A stretch of DNA of 64,000 nucleotides from Ziziphus jujuba. Its lineage: Eukaryota > Streptophyta > Magnoliopsida > Rosales > Rhamnaceae. Location: positions 6,894,501-6,958,500 of the forward strand of contig NC_083381.1 of the NCBI RefSeq assembly GCF_031755915.1. The letters run 5' to 3'. Below the pieces are notes generated by a model, which searched no databases, was not told the DNA's origin, and saw only the letters and a program-made list of their open reading frames with translations. A program made the translations under genes and the position numbers. Of this stretch, positions 44,915 to 56,629 are shown piece by piece; position 1 is the first letter of the stretch; each line of letters opens with the position of its first letter.

Positions 44915-45812
44915 ATGGATGTTGCAGGTAGGCTAGCTAGGTCTACTAAAACTGTTTCAATGATTTGGTCTACTTCAAAATCAGGATGGATCAAGTATAA
45001 CATAAATGCTGCATCAAGGGGTTGTTTAGGTATTGTGGGTGGAGGTGGTAAATTTTTTTTTTTCACTTCTTGAGGGTTTGTTAAAGGTTGTTTTATGGCT
45101 TCGTTTGGCTCTCCTATGATTTTGAGGAAAAACTATTAGCTGTTATTCACATGGTGAATTTTATAAGAATTTATTCATGGGACTTTATTTGGTTTAAGTG
45201 TGATTCCATATATGTGGTCAATGTTTTGAGGTCTACGTCTTTGGAGGTGCCTTGGCATTTAAAGGCTTAGTGGGCTAATTATTTGCAATTTTTAAGTTCC
45301 TTTACTTATTGTTTCTCATATTTTCTATGAAGGCAATGGAGTGGCAGATATTCTTTCGAAGGCTGCTTTGGATGTTAATGGTATTAGATAGTTTCATCAG
45401 TTGCAGGGTTTTTGTTTGGTGTCTCATTATAATGATTTGTGGGTTGATAAGACTGTCAAATTTTGTTTATTATTTTTCTGTTTTAGATCATGGTGCTCTT
45501 TTCTTTTGTTGATTTTTTCCTCTAGGTTTTCCCTTTAAAGATTTTAAAGAGGGTTTTTCCTTTAATGATTTTAAGGAGTTAAAGTATTTGGGTGAGGGTT
45601 TGGCTTCAGCTTTGTATTTTCTTGGAGATTTTTGTACTATTTTTATTTTTAATAATATTTGCTTAGCTGATGAAGGTTCTTAGGTGGTCTAGCCTAGTTG
45701 GCTAGTTATTTTTTCCTATTAAATAGCTGTTTCTGATTATTATTAAAAATGACATTGGTGACTTTAGCATAAAACAGTGAAAAAAATCCAAAAAAAGAAA
45801 AAAAAAAAAAGA
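44915..45812 (+). mobile_element. LINE 3' end, continuation of 17000-22048
   Basis: Frames carry an RNase H of the plant LINE type: SGWIKYNINAASRGCLGIVG, then DFEEKLLAVIHMVNFIRIYS, FKCDSIYVVNVLRSTSLEVPW, and a last segment SHIFYEGNGVADILSKAALD in another frame. Expected catalytic residues are partly altered (N for D in the first motif). After the RNase H the sequence is a T-rich 3' UTR ending near an A-rich tract at 45779-45811, a likely poly(A) tail. Together with the left part the LINE measures about 5.9 kb. Confidence 0.82.
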
Positions 45813-45967
45813 TCATTGTAACCAATAGAAACAACAATGCAATAATTGGAAAAGATAGGAAGCATAGAAGGACCTTTTTGTTCTCTTGTTTTTGTTTTGT
45901 TTTGTTTTGTTTTTGTTTTCTAATTTGGAGGTTCTTATTTACCTTTAAGTTATATTCCTAATTCCAA

Positions 45968-46231
45968 ATGTCTCAACAAACCAATCAAGTCTTTCCTCAA
46001 TTAAAAAATATCACAACCACAATCCCAACAACTATCCCACATCCACATCATGTCACTACAACTTTACATTTTACTATTGAAGATGGATTAGATGGTGAGT
46101 ATTCCTATAAATTTCCACATTTTTTTGATGGTGGACTCCGATATAATTCTATGTTATGTTTCCTTCAAAAAAGCTATTTGGAGATGAATCAAAATTGTTT
46201 TCCATGTGGTATAGCCCCTGTGAGACTATAA
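45968..46231 (+). CDS. Small ORF of unknown function (87 codons)
   Basis: ATG-initiated frame MSQQTNQVFPQLKNITTTIP ... GLDGEYSYKFPHFFDGGLRY ... CFPCGIAPVRL, ending TAA. The composition is less AT-biased than the random frames around it (Pro, His, Thr and Gly present), but there is no recognised domain and no introns are evident. It lies between the LINE tail and solo LTR F. It could be a relic of a host or transposon gene; I do not recognise it. Confidence 0.25.
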   Translation: MSQQTNQVFPQLKNITTTIPTTIPHPHHVTTTLHFTIEDGLDGEYSYKFPHFFDGGLRYNSMLCFLQKSYLEMNQNCFPCGIAPVRL

Positions 46232-46388
46232 GAGGCCACATTAATGGATTTAAGGAAATTGAGCAGTGTGAGCTATGATGGAATTTCTTTTGGTAACTTG
46301 TTATGAGAAAATTCTGAATCTTCAAGGTGAGGCAAGATTGCCCCCGGAGTCCTTCCCTAATACTCAAAGTGATCTCGCCTAAGAAAGC

Positions 46389-48129
46389 TGTAACAACCTA
46401 TCTCGAAAAAATACTTGGAATTTGAATTTTTAAGAAGTTTGACTATGGTTGTTCAAGTTTGACTAAATTGAATTTTTAAGTGGGACAAAATTTGACTTTT
46501 CTTTGGAGATGTATTTTAACTTTGACTCTTAGACGATTGCATTGAGCTCATTGGTTTGAGTTCATATACTAGAGGCATGTCTAATTTTAAGCTACATTTA
46601 AAAAGCTATAGTTTTGAAAAGTTTGAAGTATTAGTATTCTATCTATGTACAAATTAGTTTAAGTTTTTGTTTGCTAGTAACCCAAAAGTCTATGTATACC
46701 GTGTGAGGTGAGCCATGGGATGAAATAGTTTACAAAATACCAAAATAGTCCCCAAAACCTCTAAAAAACCAGTGAAACCTGCAACCCACATATGACTCGT
46801 CAAACCCAAATAGTAGCTACCGCTGTTTCATGGAAAACACTTAAATCAGATATCAATTTGGCCAAGTAATTCCACACAACACAGCCTAGTAAAGCCCATC
46901 AAATTCAGGGTGAGGAGATCAGCAATGTGCTGAGTTCGGAACTTTGTCTTGATTTGTAAATTTGTGAATTTTGTATATCATTTGATAATTTTTCTATTTT
47001 TTGCTTGATTAGTTAAATGTTGGATAAAGTTTGTACTATGTTTGAACAACCTAGAACCAAGTTGAAATTGAATTTGTGAAATTAGATATTAGTAAGACCC
47101 AATAAAAAGTTCAATTTTATAAAATTGGCCTTTGGATGAAAAACCTCAATTTTAAGTTTCGAGTCCTAAAGATTTGCAGTATAATTGAACTCTTTGGCGT
47201 ATAATTTTATATAATCTTAGAGTTGCCAATTCATTTTAAAACATTTGGTAGGACAAATATTTTGGATTTGATTTTTGGAGTTTGAAAAATATTTTATTAT
47301 ATTATAGGTACTCGTATTGTACTTAGAGACAACTCTGCAGAGGAGTAGCATTGAGCATTAATGGTATCTGTTAGTGGTTTATATTTTTTAATGGTTTTGG
47401 ACATATAAATATAGTAAATATGTGGTTGAATATTTTATATGGTTTGGTAATTAAAAAGGTTAATTATGAAAATATGTTTATTTATATTTACATATATGTA
47501 AAATTATTTCATGTGAAGTTTGACAAGATTTTAAATGGTTTCAAATACTGATGAGTTCATAGTGAACTTTTGAAATTTGGTATTGAAATATCATGGTATT
47601 TGAAGTGATGTTTTAATCATTTTGAAAAATAATTGATTTTTGAGAAAATAGATTGGAAATTGTATATTTTTAAGCATGTTTAAGTGTTTTATATTTTAAA
47701 GTGCTTAAAAAAATAATATATGATAATATATATTTTACTATTTGTATCTATGGTTTAGCATGAAATAATAATTTAGATAATTTAGAATGTTTAAATAAAT
47801 GGTTGGATTTGAATATTAGATTTCTGTTTATAGTAACATATATTTTTTTGGGGAAAAATATGATCTTAAAAGAATTGTTTATGAATACTATACTATTGTT
47901 TTTAAAGGTTATACCATATAGTACCAGTGATTGCATTTATGTCATTAGCTGCGCACATGCTTAGTCATCTTATGTGCAGTTGTGATATAAGAGAATGATG
48001 ATGAGTTATGTATCACTCCCTATTGGACATAGGATGATAGATTGTCATGATATGAGAGAATGTTGATTGACTTTTGTGGCATTCTCTCATAGTGATGATG
48101 AGTCGGGTGCCACTCCTCATGATGTTGGT

Positions 48130-48175
<46 letters not shown>

Positions 48176-48993
48176 CTTTTAACTATCTGTGATGTTTTAA
48201 GATGTTGTATGCTATCAGACAGTGCTATGTATATCATATTATATATTATATGAATTTTTTTTAAATGCGTATTTTGGTGGTTTTATTATGTTTTATTGTT
48301 GTTTTGAAAATTATGGTTATATTGATTATTGTGTAGTATTAAATTCATATTTTAGTTGATTATTAATATTTTAAATCTTTAATAATGAAATTTTCATTTT
48401 ATGAAATAGTTTCAAAAGGAAACATTTTAAAAGAGTGGAATAAAAGATCTTAAGAGGAAGGTTTACAAGCATAAAATATTACTTTTCTATTATACTATAC
48501 CACTTAATGAGATATCTTTATTTTATATATTTATTTGCTTTTAATTTGTTCCTTTAAGTCTAAGAAGTTAGTGAATAGTCTACCTCGTGCATCATTTGTC
48601 ATTTCGTATTTTCTACAACAGCAATAATATTTATCTTTCCTTTTGGTTATTGTTATTTCTCAATCTGAACTTATTTACATCAGTTGTATAGTTTAAATTT
48701 TCAAATACTCGTAGAATACTTTGATTTAGATTATGGGCATAGTGGTGACCTTAATATTTATGTGTGCTAATGGCCTTTAGTACAACAGACTATAGTTTTT
48801 TACTATAGTTAGAAACTTGTATGCTATTTTGACTTTATCATTATATATCAATATATTATTTGATATTCCATGTGTTTGTTATCCACAGTTCGAGTGAGAT
48901 CTATATACTTTTTCTTTAAGGATTGCCTAGTGGGACTTTTCTAGACAGGATCATTTGAGGTTCTTGATAGGGTTTCAAGGGTGAATCATGTCA
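46389..48993 (+). mobile_element. Solo LTR F (Tekay-like, 2605 bp)
   Basis: Starts TGTAACAACCTATCTCGAAA and ends GGGTGAATCATGTCA. Flanking pentamers AAAGC (46384-46388) and GAAGC (48994-48998) match in four of five bases. Its first 250 bases resemble the E LTR (TTGAC-type motifs, then a phrase of the type TTCATATACTAGAGGCATGT) but are far more AT-rich. No internal domains follow. It includes a (TA)n run at 48134-48175. Confidence 0.72.
48134..48175. repeat. (TA)n microsatellite in LTR F
   Basis: About 20 TA units with one TG interruption. Confidence 0.85.
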
Positions 48994-49147
48994 GAAGCTT
49001 TACCTAATTTTCTCTTAAAAATCTAATAAAACCTTCCCATTATTTGGACATAATTCAATAGTACAAGTAAAATATCATAAACTTTTTCAATAGAATTCTC
49101 ATAAGTACATTAATCATTAACATCAAGAGGTTTGAACCCAATACATA

Positions 49148-49178
<31 letters not shown>

Positions 49179-49285
49179 ATTAGAGTCATATATATTAGGC
49201 TAATCCATTAGAGCAATATAAGGAATACAAAAAAACAAGTACAAAATATTAAAAGTATTTAATATAATTTATATATCAAAATGAG
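48994..49285. other. Spacer between two solo LTRs, with (GA)n
   Basis: 292 bases with no gene. A (GA)n microsatellite lies at 49149-49174. Confidence 0.7.
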
Positions 49286-51702
49286 TGAAAAAAGTAATAT
49301 ATATTATTATCATAGTAAAAGAAAAAAAAATACATCAATAGTGGAATAATATACGAACAACGAAGATACCTGAACGTGATGCACGTAACTTGTCAGTTGA
49401 GACTAAAGGAATAGTTTTAAACAAAACTATGAGACAAGCTCAGTGAATGAAATAAAATAATAATATGAAAATAACGATTTACCCGCAAAGCTTTTATTTA
49501 AAAGCTCACTTTGACTCTTTTGAAAATTTTACTCTTTTGGAAAGCATCTTTCACAAAACCCATGAATTTCCCTTAAAAAATAGTAAATCTCGTATTTCAT
49601 ATGAAAATGTTTATAAATATGATATTAGTCATAAATTCCTGTACTTAATTAAATAAATTATATTTTTTAGAAATAAAACCATCAAGAAATAATATAGTTT
49701 CACAATCATAACCCACATGATAGTAGAATCTATGTGCCATGTCCAATACCAAATTGTGTCATATAACCCTTAGCATCTTAAGGCATCATTAAGCCAATAG
49801 AGGAGGGAAAAACTACCATACGACCCTTGGTATCCTAGAGGCATTGTAGAGCAAGGACCTCTCAACTAGCCTTTACATTACGTGATAATAGCAGGGTGTT
49901 AAGTAATATATATATATATATATATATATAATCATAATTGTATCTATATACATATTTATAACCATGGTATTTCTTGGCACATAATATCACCAATCCACAT
50001 GAGACATGAATTCCATAACAAAAATATATCATTTATCCCTTTATTTCCATATGCATAAGTAAACCTTTATACTAGAAAATCTTTTGTAGATCAAACCGTT
50101 CAAATTCATAAATCACTAATTATAAAAACATTATACTCAAAAACTAGTTGATTCCACAAAATTAAACCAAGATATTCAAACCATTTAATATCCAATAGCT
50201 TTTTTAGAACATAAAAAAAATCCTTATATAACATTCATTAATCTAATTGTCAAAATAATTTAAACGCCAAGGTTTAGAATCACTCCATGAGCATGTTAAA
50301 GTTTGAAGACATTTAAAATCTTTCCAAAAATATCATGAATGATAACCTTTATTTATAATCATATATAATATTACATAAGCATAACTTATCAAAATTTTAA
50401 CATGGCTAAAATATTTATAAAAAAAAAAAATCCATTTACATAGGTACAACTCACTCCTGATCTATAGTCTGATTACCTCTAGTCTCCATTCTAATGCCTA
50501 AAATATGATCGAAATATTTCTTAGACTTTCAAAAATTAAACCAAAGACATTGGCATGCAACCATTGTCCCAAAACAACTTTTATAACTTTAACATTTCTA
50601 AAATTAGACAACAAGGGGTCCAATTATATTGCAAATCTTAAATGGTATTTTTCACCTTAAGGTTAATTTTATGAAATGGAACTTGCTATTGGATCCTATT
50701 AACATCCAATTACATAGATTAAATATCAATTTGATCATAAATTATCCAAACACAATCCAATTTTACCCAGTATTTAATAAATTGAACCAAAATTAAAAAT
50801 GATCAAACGACGTTCAAATTCGTAAATTTTGTATCGACAGAAAACCCAAGAGATGATGAATATAATAGTCCTCTCATCTTAGTCCAAAACTGTCGTTGAT
50901 GGCTGAAAAACTTGTCGAAAGTTTTGGTCAAAATTCCTATTGATGGATCTCTCAAACAATGAAGAATCTTGGAAAATGGAGGTTGAAAATTGATTTAAGC
51001 AGTCCAAATTAGGGAGAAGGACCTATGGCATGACTTGAAATGGGTGAAAACCGGCCAAAATTCTTGCGAACGAAAAAATCATGCCTTGTCGAAAAACGGC
51101 TTAATCTGGGTGTAAGCAACATCTTGCTGTGAAATTTTATGTGTTGATCAGGTTTTCCATAAGTAATTGAATGGTATGGGTGGTGAGAATCAATTTGGTT
51201 GGAAAATAGGTCAATTTGGTCAGAATATAAGAGAGAAAGAGAGAGGTGCGACGCCAGAGAAAGCTGGCCGGTTCTTATGCATCACTAGTTCGATAGCCAT
51301 GAAAACTTGGTTTGGCCAAAAATTTCATGGACTTCCTAGGTAAGTGGCACATGTGAGCCAATTTTAGCTTAAGCTTGGCTGATTTGGTGAAGTCTGGTAT
51401 TGGGGTGGTGGATATAAATAGGTATTTGGATCATTAATCGATAAAAACTTAGACTAGTTTTGACATAAGTAAAATATTGACATTCAAAATTTCACAAAAC
51501 CATAACTTTTGATCGTAACTCCAAATTAGGTGTGTTGCTAATCAACAAACTCATATTGATGAGCTTTATGCAATAGTACAAAAGTCAAAGCGAAAATCTA
51601 TCTCCAAAGATAAGTCAAATTTGGTCAAACCTAATAGTCTATTTTGGTCAAACTTGGTGAACACTGGACAACCTGTTTATTTTTTGGATATGGATTGTTA
51701 CA
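49286..51702 (-). mobile_element. Solo LTR G (Tekay-like, minus strand, 2417 bp)
   Basis: On the minus strand it starts TGTAACAATCCATATCCAAA and shares with LTR F the phrase TTGACTT-TCTTTGGAGAT and the following order of motifs. Flanked by a perfect ATGAG duplication (49281-49285 and 51703-51707). No internal region is present. Lower-coordinate end reads TGAAAAAAGTAATATAT, giving a CA terminus on the minus strand; this end rests on the duplication. Confidence 0.68.
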
Positions 51703-51707
51703 ATGAG

Positions 51708-53279
51708 ATAGCTAGTCCTCTAAAGATGAGGGGATTTAATATGTGAGAATATTGTTGAAATTGTTAAGAGAATTAAGGTGGTATTTGGTTGTTGGAGTTA
51801 AGTATGGACATTTCCAAAGCAATATTCATTCCTTTGTTTGTTTATTTAAATATGTGAGGAAATGATCATTTCAGTTAGGAATGGCAATTTGCCTAGGGTT
51901 GTCATGTTCCTACGGTGCCCTAACCCTAATAGGGTGGGCGTTCCGTGATTAATTGGAGAGGTGGGGTCTAGGGCTGGCTCAACCTATTTGGGGGCTTGAG
52001 GTAAGAATTGAGAGGGCTTTAAATCATTTTTTTTAAAATAAATATTCTATTCATATATTTGTTTGTTTTTTTCCTTTTGTTTTGACATGAAAAATTACTA
52101 GTTAAAATCTTAAAATACTATTTTTTTTCCTTTGTGGAAAGAAAGAAAATTTTTTATATCGTATGTGGTTAGAACAATTGAGTGCCTAATGTATATTATT
52201 TGAATATGTGAGACAATAATGTCAACCTGATTAGCTTAGCTACTTACCCAAAGAAAAATTAATTGGAGATATTTATGGATTAAATGCTTGATTGATTCGA
52301 ATAAAGAAAATTAGAAAATTAATAAGTCTAAAATTAGTTTCTATTTTCCCAAAAAAATGAAGTTACTATATTTCATAAAATAAAAAATTAAAGAAAAATA
52401 CATATAATAGATTATTTTTTGGGAGGCATTTCTCTCATTGTGGGGTTTGGCATCACTCGCCTTACCCTTAAGCAGGCCATGACGAGGAGGGGACGAGGCA
52501 AAAAAGTTTACCCAGGGTTGAGGTTGGGATAGGGCAAGGAATATAGCCCCCACCAATTTACATATACATTATTAAAAATATATATTATTATTATTGTTAT
52601 TATTTATTTGATATATATTGTTTATAATTTATATGTATATTTTTTTATTTGTTTGGAAAATAATACAAAAACATTAACTAAGTTTTAAATATATTCTTTT
52701 ATTTCCTTAATTGGTATGATAAAGACCATATAACCCTTCAAAAATTACTTTTTTGTCTTTTCTTATCTATAATTTTTATTATTACTTTCTCTCTAATTTT
52801 TTATTCCACTTTCTCTCTCTAAACATCTCACTCTACTTTCTCTGTCCACTTTCTCTTTCTAATTTTCTTACTCCACTTTCTATCTCTAAATTTTATATCT
52901 TTTTATATTTTATTTCTCCACTTTCATCTTTCTATATTTTCTTTCTCGACCTTTTTTCTCATGATTAGAGGCTTTGTTTGGACCTTGGAAAATACAAGGG
53001 AAAAGGATAAAAAAAAAAAAGTAGAGGTATTTTAAAATTGCATGTGGTTCTAAAATATGTTTGGGAAAAAAAATAGAATAGAGAAATGAGGGGAACAATT
53101 AGGATTAAAATGTGGAATTCTATTTTCCTTGTGTTTCTACTAAAACTAAATAGTAGAAAGCTTTTTTTAAAGGAATCTATTATTTTTCATCACATCTTTT
53201 TTCCCCTTCTTAAAAAAAAATAAAAAAAGTTGTTCCAAAATAAAGCATAATGTGAAAAAGTTTATCATTTTCTAAGGAT
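51708..53279. other. Intergenic, with CT-rich imperfect repeats
   Basis: No gene is seen. At about 52785-52960 imperfect copies of CCACTTTCTCTCTCTAAAT follow each other (pyrimidine-rich). A somewhat GC-richer patch at 52430-52550 gives an open frame without recognisable domains. Confidence 0.55.
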
Positions 53280-54595
53280 TGTTGAAGTGTGGCAATTTTG
53301 CCACTTGATGGTGCATGTCACCGGCTAGCATGTACACCTTGGTATCACCTCATTTCCTTTTATGAGTTTATATTTTTTGTATGTTTTTAATTGATTCAAG
53401 GTATATTTTGATAATGTTTTGTGCCTAAGTTATGTATGCAAAAGCATAGGCAAAACTATATACAAAAGAGTAGAAACGTTATGCTTGAAATGCCTATGGT
53501 GCTGGATTCATAATTTCCAGCAACATAGGTCCACTTTTTATCTTATATCTCAGGTTGTAAATGGAGTTTTATGCTGAAATTTTGAGGAATGTCTAAAGAC
53601 ATATATAGAAGACTATGGTTAAAATTTCAGGTCAAAATGACATGGGAAAGTTCATTTTCTATTCCAAAAAAATTGCTGTATCTGATGGGCCCAGTATGCA
53701 GAGTATGGGTCAGTTTTGGAGCTGTTTGGCCCATGATCCGGTTCTAGAACTTTCCTAACTCTTGGAACAATATTTATTGATGCCCAAGGATTCTTCAAAC
53801 CAAGTTTCATAAGCAGATATAAAGGGGAACTAAGTAGGTGAAGCTAGTTTGGTTGTTTATCCAAACTAGTTAAACAATAGGAACTTAGTTCAACCATGTG
53901 CCACTTTTTACTATATTTGGAATAGACATGTTGCAGCTGATTTTTACCTCCTTTGTGTGTGAAAAGTTAGGTGTTGACCATTTTACTTTTAAAATTTCAA
54001 ATACTTTACTCATTTTGTAAGCTCACATGCTTGGCATGTATGAACTAGTTGTAATTTCAAGCTTATATTGTTAAATGAATGAGATGACTATGTTGAATAA
54101 ATTAATATTTGTGGACTTGACATAATCAATTACTCACTTACAGGGCCTATTTATGCCATTAATGGGACTGGCTTATTTTATTATTTTGTAGTAGGGCCCT
54201 TGGTCACATACTCTCTATAAGACTCCAGTTGGCCCATTAGACTGGAGGACCAACTCTCTTTAAAAGCCCAATAACTTACCCATATTTTTCCTAGTATCAT
54301 TATATTATTAAATTATTAATATTTTGTGTGTGTTAAAATTAATGGGTAAGTGTGACTTGCAGAGACTATAAAAGGTCTAGGGCAAGCAAACAAACATATG
54401 TCAAACGGTATTTTGATATTAGGGTTTTCAGAGATCTGAGAATGGTTTGAGAGTAGTGTGTCCATAGGCACTACTTTATATTGTTTTCTATTTTGCAGGA
54501 TTAAAGATTTAATTTATCAATGGCTGCATTTGGAGGTTAGTAATTTATGATTTATGGAATTTATTATGTATATTTAGATCCATAAAATTTCTAAC
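53280..54595 (+). mobile_element. LTR of a probable copia-type element (H)
   Basis: Runs TGTTGAAGTGTGGCAATTTT ... CCATAAAATTTCTAACA (1316 bp). It is followed directly by TTGATATCAGAGCAGTGG, a one-change version of the Met-tRNA primer site TTGGTATCAGAGCAGTGG that is common in plant copia elements. It contains a TATA box (54366-54373) with a transcribed-looking stretch after it. A 7-bp inverted repeat GTGGCAA/TTGCCAC sits near the start. No gag or pol follows, so the element is truncated after its leader. Confidence 0.65.
54366..54373 (+). promoter_or_regulatory. TATA box of LTR H
   Basis: CTATAAAA in the context AGAGACTATAAAAGGTCTAG, about 230 bases before the LTR end; a good match to the plant TATA consensus. 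Likely marks the U3/R boundary region. Confidence 0.55.
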
Positions 54596-55230
54596 AATTG
54601 ATATCAGAGCAGTGGTTAATATGCATAGTAAATTTCCTTGTAATTTATCGCAGTTCGCATGTGAATATTGATCTATGTTTCGACCATTCATGATTGATTA
54701 TCAATGTGTTCTAGATATATATATATATATGTTGCTTTACATTAATGTTTCTTTTCTTTTCTTTTCTTGATTTGTATACATATGTATACATCCAAGCCTC
54801 ATTTTAAAAAACCAACGTGGTCCCCTTCTTCTCATCTCTTCTTCAACACCTTAGAACACTCTAGAAACCCTAAAAACCAAAAAACACCATAACCAAAACC
54901 TAAAAACACAACTCACACACAACCATTCCCAAGAACATCACCAAAAGCTTGCTTGTTGCTAACACTTCAAGCTAGCTTGCTCTTGGTTATAACTTTTTTA
55001 CCCCAACATGGATGAGCGACCATTTTTTGTAACTTCAGACTTAAAGTTACTTAGTTTTACGAGAGTCCAACTATTTGGGCTTCAGATTCGTGTTTCTAAA
55101 CTCGTTATAATGATTCTATGGTCTTGTTTTGATTTACTACATCAGATGGAGCCATGTTTGGACCCAAGGGGACCAGATCCCCTTTTGCCCTTCGAGGTCC
55201 TTTAATTCCTCTCTTTAAATTATATATGGG
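54596..55230 (+). other. Primer-binding site and leader of element H, truncated
   Basis: Primer site at 54597-54614, then non-coding leader. A CA-rich stretch lies at 54830-54935, followed by an ATG frame at 55008-55205 (MDERPFFVTSDLKLL) without a domain I recognise. The junction to the LINE remnant lies somewhere in 55230-55430. Confidence 0.45.
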
Positions 55231-55429
55231 TAAGTGTGAAAGTTGATTGAATATAGGTATTTGGCTCACCCAATTATAATCCATGATGTTTGTTGCCATT
55301 GGTGTAGGCACATGGGGAAAGGTTTGTTACGTGCGATTTGGGTTGCTGCAATGCTTAAGAAATTTATAAGTTAACAAATTTCCATGTTACTTTAAAACCT
55401 TTCAAGTTTATTTCCATCATAGAATCATG

Positions 55430-56050
55430 CTGCTTGGTGTTTGGTTTTTCCATCTATTTTGGAGTTTGAATGGTTTGGAGTTATTTTGTGGAACATCTGT
55501 TCTAAGTGTAATGCATCATTGCATGGTGAAGTTAACTAAACTGGCTTCCCAACTTCTTGGTCATGTCGTTTGTCTACATGTGGACTTCAAAGTTGCAAGG
55601 CTTGTGCTACTTTTGTTATTCCAAAGCCTCATTTACTTTAATCTTGGTAGCTGCCACCTGCGGGGTTGATTTGATTAATGTCAATGGTATCTTTAAAGTT
55701 TGATATTGATTTCTTGGGGTTCGAGGTCTTTATTCTTCACAGTAATGGAGCATTGTTGAGGGCTTTGGCTATTCCTAGGATGGTTTCTCCTTTGATTGCT
55801 GAGAAGGCTGTTAGTTTATTGTGGACTATTGCTTTTTGTGGGAATTATCAAAACAGACTCACAAAAAAAGTATTTCCTTATTGGTTGATTCAAAAGATCT
55901 TTTGATGGAGGAGTGTGTTATTGTTAAGGCTGCACACTAGGGAATTTTTCAAAGTTTTCTATTTCTTTTGCTCCTAGATGTACAGATAAGGTCGTATGAT
56001 CTTGTTAAACATTGTTTGAATTGTAAGGACATATTTGGTTTATAGAATAA
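55430..56050 (+). pseudogene. Second LINE remnant: linker and RNase H
   Basis: Frames, with shifts, read EWFGVILWNICSKCNASLHGE, then a Pro-Pro-x-G-L-I-like linker (55650). The RNase H-like domain follows: DIDFLGFEVFILHSNGALLR, ALAIPRMVSPLIAEKAV and finally YDLVKHCLNCKDIFGL near 56000-56045. This is the RVT_3-type RNase H at the end of plant LINE ORF2 or of related host genes. Its 5' part is missing, and at least three frame changes are present. Confidence 0.65.
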
Positions 56051-56107
56051 CAGTTCCTAATAAAATAGGAATATTAATTAATGGGATTATAAAATGAAAA
56101 AAAAAAG

Positions 56108-56204
56108 GAATGATCATTTTTATTTATGTATTTGATAACAATATTAGATAAGAATCAAAAGAATAATCATTTTTATTTATATGTTTGATAACAATATTAA
56201 ATTA
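56108..56204. repeat. Tandem duplication, unit about 52 bp
   Basis: GATCATTTTTATTTATGTAT...GATAACAATATTAGA at about 56112 is repeated as AATCATTTTTATTTATATGT...GATAACAATATTAAA at about 56164. Confidence 0.75.
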
Positions 56205-56629
56205 AATTCAAAGTTTTGCCTTCATAAATAATTTTCTTTCCAAAAATATTCAAATTGGGTAAAAATTAATTAAATAAGTTAACCGTTATATATTTTTAGT
56301 ATATATTTTAGATCAAAATTTAAAAGTTTATCTAGATTAAAATATAGAAATAAAAATTCTAAAATTTTTAAAATGAATCGTTATTTTTCCAAATGGAAGC
56401 ATATCTCTTCTTTCATAATAATTTTTCCTAAATTTGAAAACATACGAAATATAGGAACAATTAGATCTATGAAGTAAATATTTTCTTCCTATATCTATTT
56501 CACAAATCAAACTTGTCCAGGGGATTCGTTTATATATAAAATGATTACTTCACATAAAAAGAATAATTTGTGTTTGGCGATTATATTGAACTAGATTCAA
56601 TATTAATAAATATTTTTTTCTTTAAGAAA

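Noticed and set aside
22044..44919. TAGGT and TGGAT as the target duplication of element A
   Set aside because: Only three of five bases agree, and the right LTR end is atypical; not strong enough to call.
48134..49174. Regular short repeats as a CRISPR-like array
   Set aside because: They are TA and GA microsatellites in a plant genome, with no spacers.
52341..52556. 71-codon minus-strand frame in a GC-richer patch
   Set aside because: No domain, no splice or promoter context, and nothing comparable elsewhere in the window.
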